Shown here: positions 1-6,192 of the stretch, piece after piece | Numbering within the stretch: position 1 is the first letter of the stretch | How the letters are laid out: each line of letters starts with the position of its first letter | Source of the DNA: JBPCOI01 sp051000395 | GTDB taxonomy: Bacteria; Actinomycetota; Actinomycetes; Mycobacteriales; Jatrophihabitantaceae | Assembly: GCA_051000395.1 (NCBI GenBank) | Contig: JBPCOI010000063.1 | Location: 1-21,416 of the forward strand | Direction of reading: 5' to 3' | Length of the DNA: 21,416 nucleotides | Translations under genes and position numbers: made by a program | Notes under the pieces: generated by a model | Told to the model about the DNA's origin: nothing | The model's database searches: none | Seen by the model: the letters and a program-made list of their open reading frames with translations, nothing else

Positions 1-131
1 TCGGCATGCGGGCCCAGCAGCAGCCAGAGGAACAGCGGCACGCCGAGCAACCGCAGCACGCTCAACGCGTTGGGAATCGTGAGAATCCGGTCCGACGTGG
101 CCGCGCTCTCGGCATCCGGCGCTGCCGTCAC
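1..131 (-). CDS. CDP-alcohol phosphatidyltransferase, N-terminal part (runs off left edge)
   Basis: Only the first 43 codons are in the window. The reading begins VTAAPDAESAATSDR and continues into ILTIPNALSVLRLLGVPLF, followed by a leucine/tryptophan-rich hydrophobic stretch. The TIPNALSxxRLxxVPxF pattern followed by a membrane segment is the usual N-terminus of the PgsA/CdsA-type CDP-alcohol phosphatidyltransferases, integral membrane enzymes that join a CDP-diacylglycerol to an alcohol headgroup during phospholipid synthesis. The catalytic DGxxARxxxxxxxxGxxxDxxxD motif would lie beyond the edge, so the substrate (glycerol-3-phosphate, inositol phosphate or other) cannot be told. The GTG start at 131 is chosen because AGGAGG (141 down to 136) sits four bases upstream. 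It follows tRNA-Pro on the same strand. Confidence 0.75.
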   Translation of the reverse strand, partial: MTAAPDAESAATSDRILTIPNALSVLRLLGVPLFLWLLLGPHA

Positions 132-170
132 GCTGCCTCCTGTGCCGGTGCCGTTCCACGATGCTGTGTG

Positions 171-244
<74 letters not shown>

Positions 245-255
245 GTCGTGCCGAA

Positions 256-261
256 ACCATA
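256..261 (-). promoter_or_regulatory. Possible -10 box for tRNA-Pro
   Basis: TATGGT on the minus strand fits the TAnnnT form of actinobacterial -10 boxes and lies 11 bases before the tRNA 5' end. No convincing -35 hexamer precedes it. The tRNA may also be reached by read-through from der, which ends at 325. Confidence 0.3.
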
Positions 262-324
262 TCCCAGCGGCACAGGTAGATCGCGGTCCCGCCGCCGCTG
301 CAGCTCACACGGATCGTCCTCGGG

Positions 325-1689
325 TCACCTCGACGGGGCGCCGCGCTTCTCCCTCACCCGCACGGAGATCTCGATCGGGGTTCCCGTGAAATCGAAGCTC
401 TCGCGCAGGCGTCGCTCGACGAAGCGGCGGTAGCCGGCCTCGAGGAAGCCGGTGGTGAACAGCACGAAGCGTGGCGGACGGGTGGCGGCCTGGGTCGCGA
501 ACAGCACCCGAGGCGCCTTGCCGCCGCGCGGCGGCGGTGGCGTCTGGGCGGCGACGTCAGCGAGCCAGGAGTTGAGCTGCCCGGTGGGAATCCGCCGGTC
601 CCATGAGGCCAGGCTGACCCGCAGTTGGGCCGCGAGCTTGTCCACCGCCCGTCCGGTGCGTGCCGAGAGGTTCACCCGCGGCGCCCAAGCGACGCGGGCC
701 AGGTCACGGCTGATCTCGCGCTCGAGACGATCGCGGCGGTCCTCGTCGAGCAAATCCCACTTGTTGAGCGCGAGCACCAGGGCGCGGCCGGCCTCGACGA
801 CGTCGGCGATCACCCGCTGGTCCTGCTCGGCGAGCGGCTCGGAGGCGTCGAGCAGCACGACGGCGACCTCCGCAGCCTCGATGGCGGCAGCCGTGCGCAG
901 GCTGGCGTAATACTCCATCCCGCTGGCCTGGCTGACCCGCCGCCGGAGCCCCGCGGTGTCGACAAAACGCCAAATCTCCGAGTCGAGTTCGACGAGACTG
1001 TCGACCGGGTCGATCGTGGTGCCGGCCACGGCGTCGACGACCGAGCGCTGCTCCCCGGTCAGCTTGTTGAGCAGGCTGGACTTGCCGACGTTGGGACGCC
1101 CGATCAGCGCGACCCGTCGCGGGCCGCCGTCGGGATCCGGCTCGCCGGGACCGTCGGGAAGTTCCGCGACCATGGCATCGAGCAGGTCACCGCTGCCCCG
1201 CCCGTGCAGCCCGCTGACGGGGTAGGGCTGCCCCAGGCCCAACGACCACAGTTCGGCCGCGTCGGACTCCCCACGTTCGTCGTCGACCTTGGTCACCGCG
1301 AGCAGCACCGGCGGGCTGGCCCGCCGCAGGGTGCGTGCAACGCGCAGGTCGGTCTCGGTGGCGCCGGTGCGTCCGTCGATGACGAACAGCACCAGGTCGG
1401 CCGTGGCAACAGCGCGTTCGGCCTGGGCCGAGACCATGGCCTGCAGCCCGCGCGCGTCCGGCTCCCAGCCCCCGGTGTCGACGAGGGTGAACCGCCTGCC
1501 CGCCCAGAGCGCGTCATAGGCGACGCGGTCGCGGGTAACTCCGGGGACGTCCTGCACGACCGCCTCGCGCCGGCCGAGGATCCGGTTGACGAGCGTCGAC
1601 TTGCCGACATTGGGGCGCCCGACCACTGCGACGACGGGGGCGGCCGGCTCGTCGACAGGCTCCGCGGCCGGGGCGTCGGGATCGCTCAC
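325..1689 (-). CDS. der: Ribosome-assembly GTPase Der (EngA)
   Basis: 454 residues, normal for Der, an essential GTPase that binds the 50S subunit during its maturation. Two tandem Era-like GTPase domains are visible. The first has P-loop GRPNVGKS at 24-31, DTGG at 71-74 and G4 motif TKVD at 133-136. The second has GRPNVGKS at 197-204, DTAG at 244-247, NKWD at 309-312 and an SAR-type G5 near 344. The C-terminal 100 residues form the KH-like domain, with the typical ...FVLFTTG... strand and a basic tail. The first domain carries TKVD where most homologues have NKxD, a conservative change that other GTPases tolerate. The start is GTG at 1689, preceded by a G-run; an ATG 13 bases upstream is out of frame. 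It lies 96 bases downstream of cmk, probably in one transcript. Confidence 0.97.
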   Translation of the reverse strand: MSDPDAPAAEPVDEPAAPVVAVVGRPNVGKSTLVNRILGRREAVVQDVPGVTRDRVAYDALWAGRRFTLVDTGGWEPDARGLQAMVSAQAERAVATADLVLFVIDGRTGATETDLRVARTLRRASPPVLLAVTKVDDERGESDAAELWSLGLGQPYPVSGLHGRGSGDLLDAMVAELPDGPGEPDPDGGPRRVALIGRPNVGKSSLLNKLTGEQRSVVDAVAGTTIDPVDSLVELDSEIWRFVDTAGLRRRVSQASGMEYYASLRTAAAIEAAEVAVVLLDASEPLAEQDQRVIADVVEAGRALVLALNKWDLLDEDRRDRLEREISRDLARVAWAPRVNLSARTGRAVDKLAAQLRVSLASWDRRIPTGQLNSWLADVAAQTPPPPRGGKAPRVLFATQAATRPPRFVLFTTGFLEAGYRRFVERRLRESFDFTGTPIEISVRVREKRGAPSR

Positions 1690-1785
1690 TGGCCCCCCAT
1701 GGGTGCCGTGCTCGCTGCGCAGGCGCCGCTCACGCGGGACATGGCCGCGCCGCCGTCGGAAGCCCGCTGAGTCTCGCGTGTCGGC

Positions 1786-2499
1786 TCAGTCATCGACCGG
1801 CCGGCATGCCAGGCAGACGAGCAGGTCGACGACCTGGGCGATGTCCAGCTGCGTGGTGTCCAGCTCCACCGCGTCCCCGGATCGGGTCAGCGGGCTGCTC
1901 GCCCGGCTGCTGTCCAGCCGGTCGCGGCGGTCGATATCCGCAGCGACCGCGGCCACGTCAGTGTCCGGTCCGAGCTCACCGGCTCGCCTGCGGGCCCGTT
2001 CCTGAGCGCTCGCGGTGAGGTAGACCTTCGGCCGGGCCGAGGGCCAGACCACGGTGCCGATGTCGCGACCCTCGACGACGATCCGGCCGTCGCCGATCAG
2101 CTCACGTTGCAGCTCGACGAGCTGAGCGCGGACCGCCGGCACCGCCGACACTGCGCTCACCGCAGCCGTCACCTCCCCCGAACGGATGCCGAGGTCGACC
2201 GGCTCCCCGTCCAGGCAGATGCCGGGATGGCGGGCGTCCGTCGAAATCTCGATCTTGGCGTGGCCGACGGTGTCGATGACGCCGGACTGGTCCTCGAGTG
2301 CCACACCGGCCCGCAGCACGGCGAGCGTGGCCGCGCGGTACATCGCCCCGGTGTCCAGGTAGCGGGCCCCGAGCCGCGCGGCGAGGCGGCGCGCCACCGT
2401 CGACTTTCCTGTCCCGGACGGTCCGTCCAAGGCGATCACGCCGGCGAAGCACTCGGCTGCCGCCGCGGGTGACGGCACGGGGCGTTGCTCGTCGTCCAC
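1786..2499 (-). CDS. cmk: Cytidylate kinase
   Basis: 237 residues. Cmk phosphorylates CMP and dCMP to the diphosphates in the cytosol. The P-loop GPSGTGKST is at 26-34, and the NMP-binding motif DTGAMYR at 49-55 is diagnostic of bacterial CMP kinases. Further on are VVEGRDIGTVVWP and the arginine-rich LID stretch ERARRRAGELG. The GTG start at 2499 has GAGGAG eight bases upstream, a good ribosome site. The first 18 residues before the core strand (VIALDGPSG) are a short, probably flexible extension. The cmk-der pairing is conserved through Actinobacteria. The acyltransferase found between them in some relatives is absent, leaving a 96-base gap. Confidence 0.96.
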   Translation of the reverse strand: MDDEQRPVPSPAAAAECFAGVIALDGPSGTGKSTVARRLAARLGARYLDTGAMYRAATLAVLRAGVALEDQSGVIDTVGHAKIEISTDARHPGICLDGEPVDLGIRSGEVTAAVSAVSAVPAVRAQLVELQRELIGDGRIVVEGRDIGTVVWPSARPKVYLTASAQERARRRAGELGPDTDVAAVAADIDRRDRLDSSRASSPLTRSGDAVELDTTQLDIAQVVDLLVCLACRPVDD

Positions 2500-2742
2500 G
2501 TGACGCGCTCCTCACTCGGCGGTGCGGTGCGGCGCGTGCCGCACGTGGGCGAGAATACGGACGTCCAGCGCTCCGATCACCATCGCGCCGCTTACGTTCG
2601 CGGGATCGGTCGCTACCGCGCCAGTCCGACGGCACGGCGTGCGAGCGTCTCAACCTCCGCCGCACGGTGCTGCGTGAACGCCCCGCTGCCGCCAATAGTG
2701 CGGGTGAAACGAGGCCATGAACGCCGCGCCGTTCTTCCCGGC
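2500..2742. other. Gap between aroH and cmk, no convincing gene
   Basis: These 243 bases lie where many actinomycetes carry tyrA (prephenate dehydrogenase). No frame gives a recognisable TyrA segment. One minus-strand frame reads TIGGSGAFTQHRAAEVETLA with coding-like third positions before a TAG, and another encodes a 23-residue ORF (ATG at 2583, stop at 2512). Neither is supported by homology I recognise. The stretch ends with the cmk ribosome site. It is either leader sequence or a decayed gene. Confidence 0.5.
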
Positions 2743-3105
2743 TTACTGCGGCAGATCGGTACGCAACGCGGCCGCACCGCCGAGGTACACGTGCCGGATC
2801 TGCGCGCGGGCACGGCTGGACTCCACGTGGGCGAGCAGGCGCAGGACGCGGGGCATGGCGCCGGGTACGGCGATCTCCGTCGCGCACAGCAACGGCACGT
2901 CGCCGAGGCCGAGCAGCCGCGCTGCGTAGGCGGGAAACTCGGCGGTGAGGTCGGGCGTCGCGGTGAACACGACGCTGATTAGATCGGCGGAGTCGATCTC
3001 GTTGCGGCGCAGCACCTCGGCGACGAGCCTAAACGTGCCCTCGAGAATGGCGTCTCGGTCGTCGGCGTCGATCTGGATCGCGCCCCGGACAGCCCGGACC
3101 GGCAT
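2743..3105 (-). CDS. aroH: Chorismate mutase, AroH type
   Basis: 120 residues. AroH converts chorismate to prephenate, the first step towards phenylalanine and tyrosine. The residues aligning with the Bacillus subtilis AroH active site are present: R7 in VRAVRGAI, C74 and E77 in LLCATEIAVPGAMPR, R86, Y107 in HVYLGGA and R115 near the C-terminus. This is the trimeric pseudo-alpha/beta-barrel family rather than the helical AroQ type. An ATG 15 bases upstream (3120) also opens the frame, but it has no ribosome site, whereas AGGGAG precedes the ATG at 3105 with suitable spacing. The start at 3105 also puts the conserved arginine at position 7. The prephenate dehydrogenase that often follows is missing here. 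Confidence 0.92.
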   Translation of the reverse strand: MPVRAVRGAIQIDADDRDAILEGTFRLVAEVLRRNEIDSADLISVVFTATPDLTAEFPAYAARLLGLGDVPLLCATEIAVPGAMPRVLRLLAHVESSRARAQIRHVYLGGAAALRTDLPQ

Positions 3106-3126
3106 CGGCGGCTCCCTCATTTGGTG

Positions 3127-3155
3127 CGGGCATCCCGGCTGTTACGGGCATCCCG
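3127..3155. repeat. Direct repeat of 11 bases upstream of aroH
   Basis: CGGGCATCCCG occurs at 3127-3137 and again at 3145-3155, an 18-base period (almost two helical turns). Each copy is itself an inverted repeat (CGGG/CCCG around CAT). Two same-face operator half-sites, or two alternative RNA hairpins, are both possible. Confidence 0.6.
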
Positions 3156-3160
3156 ACAGC
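3138..3160 (-). promoter_or_regulatory. Hairpin in the aroH leader
   Basis: Read on the minus strand, GCTGT-CGGG-ATG-CCCG-TA-ACAGC folds as a nine-pair stem with a two-base bulge and a three-base loop. It lies about 33 bases before the aroH start. Its inner half, CGGGATGCCCG, is repeated exactly at 3127-3137, so the neighbouring copy could pair alternatively with either arm. There is no U-tract, so it is not a standard terminator. Confidence 0.45.
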
Positions 3161-3185
3161 ATTGTCGACCGTGCCCAGCCCAGCC

Positions 3186-3191
3186 AGCATA
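3186..3191 (-). promoter_or_regulatory. Possible -10 box for aroH
   Basis: TATGCT on the minus strand fits TAnnnT. It would start a transcript near 3179, giving a leader of about 75 bases that contains the hairpin and the direct repeat. No clear -35 is seen; the area upstream is unusually AT-rich. Confidence 0.3.
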
Positions 3192-3291
3192 CGGTGGCGC
3201 TATATCGATAAGTCATTATGTCGATACATGTCGTAGTCGCCCTATAGGTAGATCGACAGGTCACGGAAGCTATGCAGCTGAGCGGACAAGC

Positions 3292-3305
3292 GAATCGGCC
3301 GATTC
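3292..3305. repeat. 14-base perfect palindrome in AT-rich gap
   Basis: GAATCGGCCGATTC is a perfect palindrome in the gap between the RluB-type gene and aroH. It could be a dimeric repressor operator. It lies about 190 bases before the aroH start. A 10-base palindrome, CGACTAGTCG (3370-3379), overlaps the upstream gene's stop codon. Confidence 0.5.
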
Positions 3306-3372
3306 AACACCCGCATCAGCGCGCGGATGCGACAGACAGTCACCCCACTGAATCGAGATCTTACTATAGCGA

Positions 3373-4164
3373 CTAGTCGAGAAGTCGATAAAGCTCTCCC
3401 AGTTCCACGGCAGTCAGGTCTCGTAGCGTCCCGGCCCGTTGGCCGCCGAGCCGGATCGGGCCTATCGAGATGCGAACGAGCCGCTGCACCGGGTGCCCCA
3501 GCTCGGCCAGCAGGCGGCGCACGACGTGCTTGCGCCCCTCGTGCACTACCACCTCGACGATGGCCTGCCGACCCTGGGTCTGCACGACCCGGAATGCGTC
3601 CGCCCGTACCGGTCCGTCGTCGAGCTCGACGCCCGTTCGGGCGCGCCGAGCCGCTTCCCGGGCGACCGGGGCTGCCACCGTCGCCAGGTAGGTCTTGGCC
3701 ACGGCGAAGCTCGGGTGCATGAGGCGGTGCGCCAGCTCGCCGTCGTTGGTGAGCAACAGCAGGCCCTCGCTGTCGGCGTCAAGCCGCCCGACGTGAAACA
3801 GGCGTTGCGAACGCTCGGCGGTCAGGTCGCCAACCGTCCGGCGTCCCCGCGAGTCGGACATCGCGCTCAGCACGCCGCGCGGCTTGTTGAGCGCCAGGTA
3901 GACCAGGTCCTCGCGGACGTTCACCCGAACGCCGTCGACGCGGATCACGGCCGTCGCCGGATCCACCCTGGCTCCCATCAGCTCTACCCGCGCCCCGTTC
4001 ACCGACACCTTGCCGCCGGCGATGAGCTCCTCACACCGGCGGCGTGAGCCGACACCGGCAGCGGCAAGCACCTTCTGCAGCCGGATGCCCGCCGGTCCCG
4101 TGCCAGTCGTTTCCGGTCGGCGTGTCTCTGTCTCAGCTTCAGAGTTGCTCATAGTCCAGGTCAT
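3373..4164 (-). CDS. RsuA/RluB-family rRNA pseudouridine synthase
   Basis: 263 residues from ATG 4164 (259 from the alternative ATG 4152). The family isomerises a specific uridine in rRNA to pseudouridine. An S4 RNA-binding domain (about 28-75, starting RLQKVLAAAGVGSRRRCEEL) is followed by the catalytic domain. The invariant motif is VGRLDADSEGLLLLTNDGEL, with D129 as the catalytic aspartate. KTYLA and GRKHVVRRLLAELGHPV are also typical. Its place directly after scpA-scpB is conserved in Actinobacteria and Firmicutes, and the homologue there is usually called RluB (23S rRNA); the exact target cannot be read from sequence. The start lies inside the 3' end of scpB (26- or 14-base overlap) with no clear ribosome site, so translational coupling is likely. 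Confidence 0.93.
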   Translation of the reverse strand: MTWTMSNSEAETETRRPETTGTGPAGIRLQKVLAAAGVGSRRRCEELIAGGKVSVNGARVELMGARVDPATAVIRVDGVRVNVREDLVYLALNKPRGVLSAMSDSRGRRTVGDLTAERSQRLFHVGRLDADSEGLLLLTNDGELAHRLMHPSFAVAKTYLATVAAPVAREAARRARTGVELDDGPVRADAFRVVQTQGRQAIVEVVVHEGRKHVVRRLLAELGHPVQRLVRISIGPIRLGGQRAGTLRDLTAVELGELYRLLD

Positions 4165-4768
4165 CGAGCTCAGGTAGAAGCGGAGCCAGCGACGGAAGCT
4201 CGGCGATCGAGCGCAGCCCCACCTTCTCCAGGAACAATTCAGAGGTACGCAAGAGCCCGCCCCCGGTGTCCGGATCCGAACCCGCCTCCACGATCAACCC
4301 GCGCGCCAGTAGGCTGCGGACGACGCCGTCGACGTTGACACCACGGATAGCGGACACCCGGGCGCGAGTCACCGGCTGGCGGTAGGCAATCACCGCGAGG
4401 GTCTCCAGAGCGGCCTGGGTCAGCCGGCTGCGCTGAGCGTCCTGCAGGAACATCTCGACCTGCGCCGCGTACTCCGCGCGGGTGTAGAGGCGCACTCCCC
4501 CGGCTACCTCGCGCAACTCGATGCCCGCGTTGCGCTCGTCGTAAGCCGAGCGCAGGCAGGCGAGGGCGGCCTCGACGTCGGCCGTGGGCTGCTGAACCGC
4601 CGAGGCCAGGCTCGCGGCGCTCAGCGGCGCGTCCACCACGAACAGGATCGCTTCGAGGGCCGCGGCGAGCTCGACGGGCGCCGTCCGGGGTTCGCCGCCG
4701 GATTCCGCCGACAACGCCCGGTCGACGGATTCGGGCTGCTGGGCCCGGCCGACGTCGGGTGCGGTCAT
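4139..4768 (-). CDS. scpB: Segregation and condensation protein B
   Basis: 209 residues. ScpB is the winged-helix kite subunit that, with ScpA, bridges SMC to form bacterial condensin on the nucleoid. The first winged-helix domain begins ELAAALEAILFVVDAPLSAA. The second contains the conserved stretch LTQAALETLAVIAYRQPVTR and the ...IRGVNVDGVVRSLLARGLI segment. The frame stays open upstream for 25 more codons, but the ATG at 4768 overlaps the scpA stop as ATGA and is the better start. The C-terminus is acidic (ELDDLDYEQL), and its last codons overlap the start of the pseudouridine synthase. Confidence 0.95.
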   Translation of the reverse strand: MTAPDVGRAQQPESVDRALSAESGGEPRTAPVELAAALEAILFVVDAPLSAASLASAVQQPTADVEAALACLRSAYDERNAGIELREVAGGVRLYTRAEYAAQVEMFLQDAQRSRLTQAALETLAVIAYRQPVTRARVSAIRGVNVDGVVRSLLARGLIVEAGSDPDTGGGLLRTSELFLEKVGLRSIAELPSLAPLLPELDDLDYEQL

Positions 4769-5637
4769 CGGTACGCCTCGTCGACCGGCATGCTGTCGGC
4801 CGCTGGCAGCGATCGGCCCGTCTCCTCGGACGTGCCGGTCCACCGCACGTGCAGCTCGCTCAAAGCGGCGGCCTGCTCGAAGGTGATCACGCCGTCACGG
4901 TAGAGCTCGAGCAGTCCGAGAAAGCGGCCGACCACCTCCATCGTCGAGGCGCAGTCTCCGACGAGGACGCGAAACGTCGCCGCTCCGTGGCGCTGCAGCC
5001 GCTCGCGCAGCAGCGCCATCTGCTCCCGCACGCTCACGTGCGGGACGTGCAGGTGTTCGGTCCGCACCTGCGGCACCGGCCGGGGCACCACGGCAGCCGC
5101 GGCGAGTTCCGCGAGCCGTTCGGGCGTGATACCGATCAGGACGTCGGGCATCAGCGCGGCAAAGCGTGCCTCCAGCTCGGCGTTTCGTCCCCACCGTCTG
5201 GACTGCGCGCGTTCGAGCTCGCCCAGGTACACCGCCGCCAGTTTGTACGCGCGGTACTGCAGCAGCCGGGCGAACAGCAGGTCCCGCGCCTCCAGCAGGG
5301 CCAGATCCTGCTCGTCCTCGACCTCCGCGCCGGGCAGCAGCCGCGCCGTCTTCAGGTCGAGCAGGGTCGCCGCGACGACGAGGAACTCCGTCGCGCGGCC
5401 GAGATCCCAGCGCGCCGAGGCGCCGAGGTAGGTGAGGAACTCGTCAGTCACCTGCGAGAGCGACACTTCGGTGACATCCAACTGGCGGCGGCTGATGAGG
5501 CTCAGCAGCAGGTCGAAAGGTCCCTCGAAGTTCTCCAGCCGCACCCGGAAGTCCCCAGCCGCGGCGGGCGAGTCCGCACCCGTCGGCTCGACGGCGAGGG
5601 CCTCGATCTCGAGCGCGTCCTCAGCCGACAGGCTCAC
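4765..5637 (-). CDS. scpA: Segregation and condensation protein A
   Basis: 290 residues. ScpA is the kleisin that closes the SMC ring and binds ScpB. The N-terminal SMC-binding region has the family hallmark FRVRLENFEGPFDLLLSLI, then LDVTEVSLSQVTDEFLTYL. A helical middle (EFLVVAATLLDLKTARLLPG) and a C-terminal winged-helix follow, with TFEQ in the last part. The start is GTG at 5637, the only start codon in frame between the upstream gene's stop and the ScpA core; a run of seven G lies about nine bases before it. The open frame continues upstream only as an out-of-frame shadow of the neighbouring gene. The stop overlaps scpB as ATGA. Confidence 0.94.
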   Translation of the reverse strand: MSLSAEDALEIEALAVEPTGADSPAAAGDFRVRLENFEGPFDLLLSLISRRQLDVTEVSLSQVTDEFLTYLGASARWDLGRATEFLVVAATLLDLKTARLLPGAEVEDEQDLALLEARDLLFARLLQYRAYKLAAVYLGELERAQSRRWGRNAELEARFAALMPDVLIGITPERLAELAAAAVVPRPVPQVRTEHLHVPHVSVREQMALLRERLQRHGAATFRVLVGDCASTMEVVGRFLGLLELYRDGVITFEQAAALSELHVRWTGTSEETGRSLPAADSMPVDEAYR

Positions 5638-5686
5638 CGCCGCGACCCCCCCGGACGGGCGACGCGGCGCACCCCGGCGGTGCCGT

Positions 5687-6145
5687 TCACGACTCGCGCA
5701 ACCGTCGTACCAGAATCGAGGCCTCGCCCTTGGCTTCGAGGTCGGCAAGAACCACCGCGAGCGCCTCGCGCACGATGCGCCCCCGGTCGACGGCCAGGCC
5801 GTGCTCGGCGCGCAGGTGCAGGCGAGAGGTCTCCAGATCGAGCAGCTCCTCCGGCGAGCAGTACACCGTGATCTTCTCCTCGTGCCGTTCGCGGCCGGAC
5901 GGCCCGCGCTCCCCGCGCGGCGGCACCCGGCGTGTCGAGCGCGCCACCGTCCGCACGCTCGCGGTGCCCGTCCGGGCGTCCGCCGTCGGCCCAGATGTTG
6001 CAGGCAGCGGCACGCGTTCGGCCGAGCGAAGCGGCGGGACCGCGCCGACGCCAGGATGCGGCACCGCGGTATCGCCGGCGGAATCGGGCGCGGACGTGGC
6101 GCGGAACAGCTCGGCGGCACCGGGCAGGCTGGCTCGGCGGCTCAT
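5687..6145 (-). CDS. Ribbon-helix-helix-like protein between parA and scpA
   Basis: 152 residues, not a family I can name with certainty. Residues 1-88 are low-complexity, rich in Arg, Pro, Ser and Ala, and probably disordered. Residues 90-150 look folded: a short strand (KITVYCS), a helix (PEELLDLETSRLHLRAEHG), a polar turn (LAVDRGR), and a second helix (IVREALAVVLADLEAKG). Strand-helix-helix with a G-R-x-I-V-R-x-A-L second helix is the ribbon-helix-helix pattern seen in small plasmid centromere binders and repressors. It sits between a ParA ATPase and the condensin genes, with no ParB gene in the window, so a DNA-binding partner for ParA is a reasonable guess. It has no visible ribosome site; its ATG overlaps the stop of a 16-codon ORF. 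Function is inferred, not shown. Confidence 0.7.
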   Translation of the reverse strand: MSRRASLPGAAELFRATSAPDSAGDTAVPHPGVGAVPPLRSAERVPLPATSGPTADARTGTASVRTVARSTRRVPPRGERGPSGRERHEEKITVYCSPEELLDLETSRLHLRAEHGLAVDRGRIVREALAVVLADLEAKGEASILVRRLRES

Positions 6146-6192
6146 CGCGCAGCCGTGCCGCTGATCAACGTCGTCGTGGGATCGGCGCTCAT
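6142..6192 (-). CDS. Possible 16-residue coupling ORF
   Basis: The parA stop reads ATGA. That ATG (6192-6190) opens a frame encoding MSADPTTTLISGTAAR, which ends in a TGA that again forms ATGA with the start of the RHH-like gene. The tiny ORF thus exactly bridges the 43-base gap. The RHH gene lacks its own ribosome site, so ribosomes finishing parA could re-initiate here and be delivered to the next start. Chance cannot be excluded. Confidence 0.35.
   Translation of the reverse strand: MSADPTTTLISGTAAR

Noticed and set aside
2512..2583. 23-codon ORF before cmk
   Set aside because: It has no convincing ribosome site or recognised similarity, and random short ORFs are frequent at this size.
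3201..3230. Nine-codon leader peptide (ATG TAT CGA ...) upstream of aroH
   Set aside because: It has one tyrosine codon only, no ribosome site, and lies upstream of the likely start site, so it is not a credible attenuation peptide.
4765..6120. 451-residue reading of scpA
   Set aside because: The extra N-terminal part is an out-of-frame reading of the RHH gene; the ScpA core begins after GTG 5637.
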